The translations under genes and the position numbers were made by a program. From Gymnopus androsaceus JB14 (lineage: Eukaryota; Basidiomycota; Agaricomycetes; Agaricales; Omphalotaceae), in the NCBI GenBank assembly GCA_009733575.1, contig ML769628.1, positions 1 to 64,000 of the forward strand: DNA of 64,000 bases, written 5' to 3'. This document shows positions 11,817 to 21,814 of the stretch, one piece after another. The first letter of the stretch is position 1, and every line of letters begins with the position of its first letter. The notes beneath the pieces are model-generated. The model was not told the origin of the DNA. It saw nothing but the letters and a program-made list of their open reading frames with translations, and did not search any database.

Positions 11817-12414
11817 GCTCATTGCTACCATCCTCAGTCTCTGTATCTTCCAAAAGCTCTCCAAGTGGCTTTTACATCCAATCTTCTGAAAATCAAGTCT
11901 TGAGCCAATCTGAACATTATCTTAGCATTGAATGAATGGCCATTCATTGAATCACAGGGGTCACCTCTCTTTGATCTCATTTCCCCACTGCAGAAAACAC
12001 TTCACATGCAACATAAACCAAAATCAAAGAAATCTACCAAAAAATCAAAAGTATCATTGGAATCTTTAGATGGCCTCTCTGATGTTGACAAGCTCATAAA
12101 CAACAAGGAACCATCATCTATTCTTCCTTCAAAACAAGCTCCATTAGTCCCTGCAGATAACCAGCAATGTGCAAAATGTAAACCATGCCAGCCTCAGTCA
12201 TCCCTAGCAGAGATGGAATCATACTATGCTTGCTCAATTGGAAAATCTTATGCTTGAGCTCAGGATAATGCAGAAAATGCACCACTATCTGCAGAGAATC
12301 AACACCACTCAACTTGGTTGCAAAAGAAGTGTAAGTATTTCATGGTCATTGGTATTACTTAAGTACTAAACAACTATTCTACATCAGAATCCTGCTCAAA
12401 ATCACTTGTCTTGC

Positions 12415-15400
12415 TCATATTATTATCACCGAGTCTTCTGAATCAACCCCATCCTCTCCTTCAAGCAACTCCTCAATATTTTCTTCCCATTCATTGATTA
12501 GTCTTCCCAAGTTTGGATTGACACTGGGCATCAACTCAAGTCCAGGATCCAAACAGGACAGATTTTTCATCTCCAATCTGTCGACTTCATCATCCATTTC
12601 TAATATGCCCTCATCAGAGGCCGCGGCATCTATAGATACATTTTATGAGTCATCATTGCTACTTCCACTTGGAGACAAAGTCAGGTGCTGAAAGATGGGT
12701 GATGAAGACTGGGAGGTTTTAGGGCTAGGTGAGGCTGGTGGAATGAGTAATGAGGACTGGGATGGTTCAGGGATAGGCAGCAAGGGAATGGATGATGGTT
12801 GGGAAGGGTTGTGAATGAATGATGAAGGTGGAGATGGATTTAGAGTATCTTCTTTTGCAGCTTGGCATACATTTTCAATAGATTTGAGTACCACAACTTG
12901 GTCTGTGTGATGGGTTAGATGAGTCTCAAGTAACCCTTCATCCAATTTTCTAGACCGAGTGTTTAGGAGAGGTACAGCAGCATGTCCCATAGAACGTGTA
13001 GACCAAAAGAAATGCATTTTTTCTTCATTGTGAAAAGTGAGTAGTTGTTTATATTCATCTCAAAGATGATGTAATGTATGAGATTTCAACCATTTGTAAA
13101 GTTCAAATGATGATTCAAGTTCTTCTTTGAGTCAAAGAAAGAATTCAAAATTTGATGAAATAACTTTTCAAAGGAATTTATTGTCAAAATTTTTGCCACT
13201 CTTCTTCACCATCTCTTCAAGCCACCATTTATAATGCTCTTAAAGCAGGTCATCAGGAATCCATTTACCAAGTTCTCCAGTGACATTCACCAACCAGTTA
13301 TTCCAGATTGCATCCTTGAGATTTTTGCTGCTCTTGTATTGGAACAAGCAGTACATTTCTAGGAGCAGGTTCACATAGTTAGTGTTCCCAGCACCCACTG
13401 CAACAAATATGTATATCTAAATAGATACTGTTAGTAGATGAGCTCTGAAAACACATATTAAACTATGTATACCTTATAATCTCCACCCAATATCACCTTC
13501 TGGTATTGCATATGTGGCTTCAATCCACCATGAATACTCCATCATGAAGAGAATGGAGTTTGCAAGTACATGATCACCAGTAAATCCAGCTGTTTCAATA
13601 TGCCCTGCTGCTTTTTTCTCCTTCGAGGACTGCGCAACAGGTTCATCTTCATCAGCATCTCCATCTTTGACCTCTCCAGATTCATCATCAGCTGGGGTTT
13701 GATTTGTGCCTGCCAGAGTAGTGGCTGTAGTTGATCTCCAAGAGTAAAAGGGTTCACTGACAGGGAATTTTAGATGTTTGGGAGCAGAATTATTGAGGGT
13801 TTCCAAGAGCACTTGCTCATATGCATCTGGCATCATGTAGCGGTCAACAATTTGTTCTGCCTTCTCAATAAACCATTCATACGTCGGAAGTGCAGCCTCA
13901 TTTGCAAGAGCATCAAAATACAGATTAATTTTGTTGTAGTCATTGAGTTTGAGCTCAAGTCTAAAGACTAAGATTAATTTTGGATTATTGATGGAAAAAC
14001 AAGAACTTACCTCCAGCAACCAAGTACGTGAGTCTCCCAGATTGCTGTCATACAAGAAAGAGGGTAGTAATTGCCACAGTCTTTAAAGTTAGTTGGCCAT
14101 TTGAATCTAGCACAAGCTCCAAGTTGAGAAAGAGAAGATGGATCACTGGTGACCAGAGGCCCATAGTGATAAGTTTGCAGCAATGGAATTCTGCATTGTT
14201 GACTGTGTATGCCAGATACCAACAGTTGGAAGTACATTATGAAGGTTCTTGTAGTCAGATTCTGGGTCTTCAGGGTTGTACATGGTGGCAAGATACTTCT
14301 TTGCAGTATCCATTGCCAAGACTGAGCCATAGTCCCCTCCAAACCAAGAAATCAGATGTGAAGCTTGCTCTGGCAGAATACCTGCCTGAGATGAAAAGTT
14401 ATGGATAGCATGTAGCATCCCAGCAGTCTCAATTTCATGTTCAGAATTACAATCCAGTGGTGTAACTTTTGTTTTTCAACCCTTGCCCATGCGGTGAATG
14501 GCAAACTTGATGCAAAAAGCCTTGGATATAATGTTTTTGAAGGGTTGGAGTGAGGGAACAAAGCTAGTAAGGGCATGAAGGACATGTAGAGACTGAGTGT
14601 ACTGGATATGGTCCCAGTTTATATCTGTGTGGAGTTTCGAAACAGTAAGTTCTGTATGCTCATTCTTGAGAATTCGCATGAAACGGTCCATGAAATCAAA
14701 AGCATCTTCAGCGCAGTCTTCGAGACCAATTGCCATATATGCACATCCACATATCATACAACTCTCTAACCCAATCCCATCCTCCCAGACACAGAGAAAT
14801 TCCTGGATGTTATCAAGGACAAAGCAGTAGAGAACCTGATACTGCTTCTGGCCATTACCAACCTTGGTTTGAAGATTTTTCAAGGGAGGTGTCAGCCATA
14901 GTCTCCAGAGCTCGTTGGGCAGTAGTCTCATGCACACTACCAGCCAAATGACTATAAGCATGCTTAACATCAACATGAGAGCCACATGCAAGATGCCAGG
15001 TACACATATGCATTTCCATGTATCTGTTAGCATACTGATTCTGGGAAAGAACAAATGATGAGATAGTGCTTGCTTTAATAAAAAAAATGAGATATGAATA
15101 TTGTATATTTGAGTGAATGCTCACAATATATGGATTCCTGCATTTCCGAGTGATGGATACACCATTCTTCTTTGGAGCAGCCATACATTCAGTAAGATAC
15201 CAAATCAATGATGCTTGCTCCTTGAACAATTCAACGCATTCAGAGAGCCAAAAAGACATCAAGTCTTCCTTAGTAACAGTTCAAACACTCTTGGCCTTTG
15301 TATTGTCATTTGCAGCAGCAGCAAGACATACAGGAACATGATCTGAAAATGCATCTGCCTTTCAAGGATCATGTGTGAGAGCTTGAATTGACTTTTTGAC

Positions 15401-16285
15401 ATGCTTTCCAACCAATTGAGTCACCCAAGTAGAGATAGAGGGTCAAGCATGTTTGATATCTTCAGGAGGAAAAGATGGGTGAAAGGAAAGAGATGATTTT
15501 TCCTCCTTCTGGGCTGATTTGTATGATGGGTAGCTGTAATGATGATGATACAGCTTCTCAACAATCTCTACTGGTGTAACTTTAGTGTGCCCTTGCAGAA
15601 AAGCTTTCAAAGCATAACAATGGTGGTTACTGAATGATTCAGTGTCATGCGGAATCTGCTGGATGTACAAGGAAAAGAACTCCCCAATAGAGGAGAAGTG
15701 AAGTTCATTGAGTAAGACCTCCATGGCCCTTTCAATGCGCTGAGATTCTGACATTGTTTTGCACTTTGGCTAGCAGAGGCATGGAAGTGAGTCTGAACTA
15801 TCCAGAAGTGGGTTGACATGAGACCAGAGGGAAGCCAACAAGATGTCTCCTGAAAAGTCTCCAAATGGACTTCTAGTCTGACAGGCCTGAGAGGCTGTAG
15901 CATTCACAAATGATGAATCATCAGTAAACAATGGCGTAATTGGACTTGGGAGTGCAGCAGATGGTAAAAGAGATGTAGATGGATACTGTGGTGTTGTACA
16001 CATGTATTGAGAAGCGTTAAGAGGTGTTGAGGGAATTTTGGGAATGGATAGCGGTGGGTATTTTTGAATATGCAGTCCGTGTTTTTGAGATGGCACTAGA
16101 CTTTCCAACCACGCAGCAGACACATGGGTTACACCAGTCGGCTCAATATTCCCTGCTATAAGTACTTCTTCTTCTCTCTGATTTGTTTCACCCATAGAAG
16201 AAGGGATGTAAGCTTCAAGCACTGAAACCAATGTCGCTTGTGCAGTCAATGGTGATTTCTGTGAACTTTCAGTGAGATTATCCAT
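12415..16285 (-). pseudogene. DUF6589-like protein gene with ten in-frame stops
   Basis: The minus strand starts at ATG 16285 (MDNLTESSQKSP). The best-known family landmarks follow in order: YLTECMAAPKKNGV, TWHLACGSHVDVKHAYSHL, WFGGDYGSVLAMDTAKKYL, a histidine-centred GIWHTQSTMQNSIAANLSLW and DSRTWLLEV. Further on are GAGNTNYVNLLLEMYCLFQY, NNWLVNVTGELGKW and MGHAAVPLLNTRSRKLDEGL. These match the DUF6589 family frequent in Agaricomycete repeat regions, whose function is unknown. The frame is kept across long stretches but is broken by TAG 15770, TGA 15443, 15362, 15281, 14476, 13168, 13132 and 13060, and TAA 13240 and 12643. Each is one C-to-T step from CAG, CGA or CAA. A few introns (e.g. near 15075-15150 and 13950-14000) are also present. 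The gene is dead but barely scrambled. Confidence 0.7.
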
Positions 16286-16504
16286 CCAGCAAGAGTAAAG
16301 AAGGTGTGGAAAAAAATTTATTGGGATAATGCAAGAAATGAGTGCAGGAGAACATTGTCATTTGGAGAATATGGGAGCAAAATTGTATGCATTGTTGTGG
16401 CTATACCCTAATCTTAAGATATACACAGAACAGTTTTGTCTAGCATCATGTGCCGCCTCTCAACTTATAGAGCCACAACGAGGTTGTTTCTCAAAAAAGA
16501 CAGT

Positions 16505-16547
16505 CTTGGGCATGGCTAGAGACATCTTCTCACTAGCCATGCCCAAG
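16505..16547. repeat. Perfect 15-bp stem-loop followed by a T run
   Basis: CTTGGGCATGGCTAG (16505-16519) and its exact complement (16533-16547) are separated by 13 bases and followed closely by a run of about ten T residues from 16551. It could be a pol III-terminated hairpin or a transposon end; no further evidence. Confidence 0.5.
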
Positions 16548-16663
16548 GCTCTTTTTTTTTTAAATGGCCTCCTTGATGTTCCATTAGCAATATATGTTGC
16601 AAAAAGTCATGTGACGCCAGACGAAACTGTCTTGCCACTATCTTACTAATAAAATTCTAAAGC

Positions 16664-16752
16664 TGCATTGACTCCGTGGGAACTAGCAGACTCTATATAC
16701 ACACATCCAACAAATTGTCAGTGTATATTCAAGTCTGCTTATAGGAGACTAC
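16664..16752 (+). repeat. Short dispersed repeat with internal stem (copy 2)
   Basis: Related to 6564-6646 in the same orientation: GTGGGAACTAGCAGACTCTA, a pairing GTGTATA...AAGTCTGC arm and GGAGACTAC at the end. The two copies flank most of the decayed island. Confidence 0.5.
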
Positions 16753-16803
16753 ATGTGGAGTACTTTATCCAACAGAAACATCATTTTTAGTGATTATATA
16801 ACT

Positions 16804-17605
16804 TAGAGATGGGCACGAATAGCGAATATTTGCAAATATTCACGGATATTTGTTATTTGTTATTCGTGAATAGAGTAATTTTTTTGACAAATATATTCGT
16901 GACACAAATGTTTACTCGAGTGGAAATATCTGTTTCAGAACCACAAATATTCGTGGTCATTTAATCGCGAATATTCACGAATACTTGTAGATAGCTAATA
17001 CTTGACTTGGGCATAGAAATAACAACTTAAAAGTACTTATAAGTTCACTATTAGTACTCAATATGTATCAAAACGGCTACAATACATATATACAATTTTG
17101 GCATGTCCGGGAATTGAACTCAGCTGGTTAGCTATCATTGGAAGGTCTGACCTTAATCCAGAGTTGGCACCAACAACCACTTACAACCACTAAGCCATAT
17201 GGATTTTGTTACATTTACCTAACCATACATGTATATACCTATCCAAACAATGTTCCAAAACTTATACTAAGTTTATTTATCCATAAATGTACTTAAACAG
17301 CTAAGTACATAAGTCAATTATAATTTTTTTTGAATATAACTTTTTCAATGAATACTGGCTACCCGGAAAAGTAACTGGAATTTTTGCCAGCCAGCCCGGC
17401 ACAAAAAATTCCGGTTACTTTTCCGGGTAGCAAGTATATTCGAGTATTTGTCCTGAAATACTTGTATTCGTGTATATTCGTTACTCGAGTGTTTATAACT
17501 GAAGATACTCGAGTATTTATCCGAGTATAAATAGTTGATTTTGTAAGTAAATATTCGTGACACGAATGATGAATATACTCGAGTACATATTCGTGCCCAC
17601 CTCTA
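16804..17605. mobile_element. hAT-type MITE, 802 bp, perfect 8-bp target duplication
   Basis: Begins TAGAGATGGGCACGAATA and ends TATTCGTGCCCACCTCTA. It is flanked by ATATAACT on both sides (16796-16803 and 17606-17613). Subterminal regions are rich in ATATTCGTGA and CTCGAGTA words. It contains a tRNA-like segment (17100-17205) and an internal hairpin, whose arms are near GCTACCCGGAAAAGTAAC and GTTACTTTTCCGGGTAGC at 17350-17430. No transposase is present. Confidence 0.85.
17100..17205 (-). repeat. tRNA-derived segment (SINE head or tRNA pseudogene)
   Basis: On the minus strand TGGCTTAGTGG (complement of 17187-17197) fits a pol III A box. GAGTTCAATTCCCGG (complement of 17108-17122) fits a B box, at a tRNA-like distance of about 75 bp. 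The two would-be acceptor strands do not pair and the anticodon arm is degenerate, so this is not a working tRNA. It lies inside the 16804-17605 element. Confidence 0.4.
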
Positions 17606-17613
17606 ATATAACT

Positions 17614-18150
17614 GTATGCATTCCTTCCTTTTCTCTGTTGCCTTCTTGGGTCTTAATGCAGCCCATTTATTCATTTGCAAGCCTATTACTTTGATGGAGC
17701 TGTGGTGAAGGTATGTCACTTTGGCCTCCAACTATACAGTACCCTGCAGTACCCATGCTTACCACCACTGTCATATTTGCTTCTGACCACACAAATTACA
17801 CTACATTTTTAGGGGTTTTTAGTCCATTAAGAGTAGAGTAATAAATTGAAAATAACACAAAAAATGTTCTCTATCAAAGAAAGTTTTTGAAAAAAAAAAA
17901 AATGAGGGAATCAAGACTCCAAAGCAAAGCCCAAAGCTGCTGTCTAACAATCTTGATTTTTTAGTTGACATTTGGGACTAAACTAATTTCCAGGGAAGGG
18001 ACATCTTCAAAATGAAAACTGTGTTCATAGGTGTTTCCTGTTTGGATCAGGATGACAAGAACCACTGGATTCAGGGCCTATAGATCAAAGAAAAACAGAT
18101 TGATTAATCCATGTCAAACATTGAAACTGATTATCAGAATGTAGTCAGAC
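17614..18150. other. No gene seen
   Basis: CpG-poor AT-rich sequence with A runs; no open frame, RNA or repeat end recognised. Confidence 0.4.
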
Positions 18151-19060
18151 TTACAGCACCGTATAGATATAATGCTCCAATAAAGGAAGTGGCTTTGTTA
18201 ATAGGGGAAAGGATGGATGCATGATGGTCCAGTACAGAAAAGATAAGGAGGGCAACCTATCCATAAAAGGTATAACTTGGGCTATTTCCTGCAAGTTGAG
18301 GAAATGACAGACCTGCACTATACCAAAAATTGTGCCAGACTCAACCATAACTAGAAGGATTGTTTCCACTTGTGTTTTTTTGTTGCATAATATTGCATAT
18401 GTCAATTGATGATGTGTCCTAAAACAGCACAGGTTATAAGTATCTTGAAGTGAATGAAGTGTCCAATGCCCACCATGCCTGATAAGCTATCAGTATTGTT
18501 GCCACAATATTTGCTATCAAATTGAGCATAACACTGAGCCAACCCAAGGTCATACTAGCATTACTGCTTTTTAAGCTGATCTCTGCTATAGTGCCAGCAA
18601 CAGAATCAGTAATGCTGATGCCTAAATATGATCTGCAATCAACTTTTATGCCTAAGAACAGAAGACAAAGAGATCACCTATGTCTGCCAGCAGGATAATC
18701 AACAGTATCCATTTAACCAACCTATTTTCTGCCCAGAGTGCCCAAGCTCTCCAAATAATAGCTGTATCAGCAATTAATAACTGCATATTGGATAAAATAT
18801 TAATTTTCATGCTCAAAAATGAGGATTTGAGTACAATTTACAAGACAGTTCCCGGATAATCCTTGTAAAATTTCCACTACAGTGGTTTTTGAGTCAGCAG
18901 CTATTCCCTGTGTACTGAGACCCCCTGAAAGTGGCACCTCCAGGCCAAACTTGACAAGGATCAAATTGGATGCAATAGATGTACAAGTCATAAGATCTGT
19001 CAATGCAAATCCTGCCAACAGGAGTGCAATTAAGCCTTTGTATGCCTGTCCATTATTTTT
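18151..19060 (-). pseudogene. Degenerate multi-pass membrane protein gene
   Basis: Pieces on the minus strand look like a fungal 7-transmembrane protein of unknown role. They are AGFALTDLMTCTSIASNLIL, a hydrophobic stretch with LNLIANIVATILIAYQAWWA, and KTQVETILLVMVESGTIFGI followed by a last helix. The order and the ESG motif before a helix resemble an uncharacterised Agaricomycete 7-TM family. Stops between the pieces (around 18440 and 18640) may be introns or decay. The region is CpG-poor like the rest of the island, which supports decay. Confidence 0.35.
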
Positions 19061-19852
19061 TTTTTGCCTGCAATATGTTAGTATAACAGAATTTAGAACC
19101 TAGAAATGAGCGCCGCACAAGATGATAAGCATGCTCATGATGAAAGCTAGTATGTAGACTCCTGGTAACCATTGTTAAATAACTTTTCTCCTCCGCATAA
19201 GCCTTAAGGTATCCATATGACAGACGGTCTAACGTCACAAGATACAAAACCTTTTGCGGGACTCGTAGACTCGCTTTCAAAAGAAATTCCTACAGGGGGA
19301 CTAAAGATACGAGGTACTTTTTAATTCCCCTGTATGATTTTTTCTTTTAAATACATTTTGTACATTGTTCCAAAACGTCCGATCTGTCATATGCATACAG
19401 GCTGATGAACATTTTCAAGTTGCTTACCAAATAGTCCACTCATAAATATTAGAATAGACATATTGTGAAAGAATGGAGTTCCGGCAACTGCAATTCGTTC
19501 TGAGTCTTCTGGTGTCATGGTAAATGTTGTGTTAAAGGATATCAGATATGGAGGCCCGAGGGCAGTACAGTGACTTCCACATAGAAATGGGCTGAATTTA
19601 AGTATGCCCATTTGATGCATCTAGTGCTGCCGCAAGCTGAGGACCGAGGTGACGGATTCGGTACCTTGATGGAGGCAAGGTTGATGGCCTTGCCGAGGTA
19701 ACTCGAGGTAATGTTCCGAATATGGATTCGGCCTTGCACGGCTCCTTATAAATCGCATCGAAGTCTAACAAGTTCAGTATCATGATGCCTGTTCCGCTAG
19801 CCTCGCTCATCCGATTACAGTCTCATTCTTAATTTGGAATATCGGGGTTACA
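19061..19852. other. No gene recognised
   Basis: Several 60-77 codon minus-strand frames overlap without family resemblance. CpG frequency rises here, marking the right border of the depleted island. Confidence 0.3.
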
Positions 19853-20783
19853 CTATTTATTGTTCCGTGTAAATGGTATTGTCCTGCCTGGAGCTCCAGG
19901 ACGGTCAAGACTCAGTCCCACTCGTTTCAGTGGCTCATGACAAACGTTTGATGATGGGTCGATCAGAGTGCCGCGAATGCGGCGACTGGTAGCCTTCTGC
20001 CAACATCCAAAAGAATTATCAGAGATAATCTCCAATGAGGTCAATTGCCCCTACAGACAGCCTGAGAATAGAGACCCGAGCGACCTCCTTGATTTTGACA
20101 CACCGTAGCTTGCGCCCGCCTAGCAATATATCAATTTTGCGGGGCATTAAAGCTTCAACCGTGTAGAGACTTCTTCCAATAAAGGGAAGGAAGATTCGGG
20201 ACGGTGGAAAAGAGGGAGATACTATGAATCGCAGCCCCGACGTTCATCGAACAAATTTTATGACCAAAATGTAGGAAAGACTCGAAAAGTTGGCCCACGC
20301 CTTCAAGTCTTCCATACTTGCCAAAGTCAAGATACAAATCCAAAGGACAATCTCGACACCTTTCGATCCACTCTTCGACCAAGCATCCCCTTTGAAGGCT
20401 TTCTTGTGTCTCGACGTGTCGAGGCACAACTTGGACCAGAGTTGAGGAGTTGAAAGAACGGCTCTTCTCCAAGCAACACACACTTGAGAAAGGATAAAGT
20501 TGTGTCTGATTATATCATGCTTAGAGTTCCAAATGCCGTCTGCAGGAAGACAGCAGAGTTCAAGGATTATAGACAGAATCTCCTGCGGAACTCGACGAAC
20601 AGGCGAGCAAATGTTTCGGTACGAAGCAATGTCGACAAGTTTCGCATCTTTTTGACGCAACAACTCGGAGAGCTGAACTTCGTCTAGGGGTTTCAGTTTG
20701 CCCAGCTGGATTTCGAGACTCTCCAGCTGAATTTCGGTTTCAGATTTTCGGTTGTGAAGAAAGGGATAAGTCGGCCTGTTCAA
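19853..20783 (-). pseudogene. F-box-like protein relic
   Basis: The minus strand encodes a leading coiled-coil-like stretch (ETEIQLESLEIQLGKL), then RRVPQEILSIILELCCLP and LSQVCVAWRRAVLSTPQLW, a typical F-box-like domain. F-box proteins recruit substrates to SCF ubiquitin ligases through Skp1. Coding then continues in another frame (LVEEWIERCRDCPLDLYLDF), consistent with one base lost near 20400. It later changes again (LLGGRKLRCVKIKEV near 20110, then a third frame to 19853). No ATG with clear context was found. At least two frame changes make a pseudogene, or an error-containing sequence, the best reading. Confidence 0.55.
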
Positions 20784-21009
20784 ACCAAATTGGCCCTTCG
20801 ATGCGCGGCTGGGATATATATCGCGACATTGCGTAGAGACGAAGAAATTCCGGTCAGTGCTAGGAGTTCGTCGACAATTTCAAAAAGTTAGCGTATATAA
20901 GTTTGGCGCTCAATAGACGCCAGCCATGTGGCTGAATGAAAATTCTGACCAAGTTCAAGCTCGACGATTTCAACAAACAACCGCCACTGATAAGTTACAA
21001 ACGGTAAAA

Positions 21010-21665
21010 ATGGTACGAGATCTATCTGTTTTCTGCTTAAATTTCTCTAACTAACCCATGCCAAGTCCGGTAAATCAGGAAAAAAGTACTTACTGTCCCA
21101 AAGTTTTCAACTTGTTTCCCTGCGTTGACGCGATTTTCTGTCTTTAGCATTGCGAATATCACCCAAGCTCTTAAAAATCGCAAGAATAAGAAACTGAGTC
21201 AGACTGCTCGAGCCGGACTGGTGTTTTCTGTTGCACGTACTCGGAGAATGCTGAAGAGTCATTCGCCTGAGAAGAGACTGACCACCACCTCATCGGGTAG
21301 GCGACAATTCGACTCCCTAATCTTGTTGAGATACACGTAGCTCACCCTCATATCTATTTACAGTCTACCTCGCCTCCGTGGTGGAGTATCTGTTAGCAGA
21401 AATACTGGAATTGGCCGGAAATGCCTGTCGCGACAACAGGAAGAAGCTTATTACTCCACGCTTTATACAACTTGCAGTTAAAAATGACGATGAGTACGAG
21501 TAGCGGCTATGCCATTTTAAAACTGATTATTGACTAGAAAAATGCAGGTTTTGTCAATTGCTCAAACATGTCACGATAATTCAAGGCGGTGTCTTGCCAT
21601 ACGTTCATCCTCAGCTTCTCCCAAAGAAAGGTCAAGCAAAGCGAGAGTACTATGATGAGATCTGA
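21010..21665 (+). CDS. Divergent histone H2A
   Basis: Five exons join without a frame break: 21010-21012, 21066-21085, 21148-21296, 21364-21493 and 21548-21665, giving 139 residues. The start ATG is an exon by itself and splices to SGKSGKK, the usual fungal H2A N-terminus. The histone fold is clear: [19 protein letters not shown], then [40 protein letters not shown] and [20 protein letters not shown]. The acidic-patch glutamates of the alpha-2 helix are kept. The loop-1 region, normally near GNYAQRVGAGAPVYL, is replaced by a quite different [15 protein letters not shown]. The C-tail ends in KREYYDEI and lacks the SQE/SQ phosphorylation motif of fungal H2A.1/H2A.X. It should pack with H2B in nucleosomes but is not the housekeeping copy. 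It converges with the M20 peptidase gene. Confidence 0.85.
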
Positions 21666-21814
21666 AAGAACCTGAAGGTAAGCATTCTAAACTATTCAAT
21701 ACAACAGAGCACTGTTACTCATCCATACAACTATATATACCAGTTCCAAAACCATACCTACTTATACATTAATCCTCGTATATATACTTCTCCACAAAAC
21801 CACAAGCCCTATCC

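Larger units (their letters stand above)
8720..12260 (+). pseudogene. Fungal RecQ-like helicase relic
   Basis: Scattered coding pieces resemble the C-terminal half of RecQ-like helicases found in many Agaricomycetes. Around 8970-9110 the frame reads EKTIDLLDSDPYCQIIIAT and LSLGIHMEELRDSISVG, which resembles helicase motifs V/VI. Around 9360-9440 FLTEQVCQVACENMIYD and NPPPGILH resemble the region before the zinc-binding Cys cluster. Further tail pieces occur at 11200-11430 and 11820-12260 (LNEWPFIESQGSPLFDL). The N-terminal ATPase half with Walker motifs is absent. In-frame TGA codons occur near 8862, 11903 and 12256, and a MITE (9764-10277) and a large palindrome (11434-11816) interrupt the gene. 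Part of 10280-11150 also shows weak minus-strand coding that was not recognised. Confidence 0.5.

Noticed and set aside
12415..16285. TGA read as arginine (changed genetic code)
   Set aside because: TAA and TAG also interrupt the frame at expected Gln sites, and intact genes in the window (e.g. histone H2A) end with TGA. Mutation is the simpler explanation.
6564..16752. LTR retrotransposon
   Set aside because: The flanking repeats are only about 85 bp, lack TG/CA ends, and no gag, reverse transcriptase or integrase is seen between them.
17100..17205. Functional tRNA gene
   Set aside because: A and B boxes are present but the acceptor stem does not pair and no anticodon arm forms.
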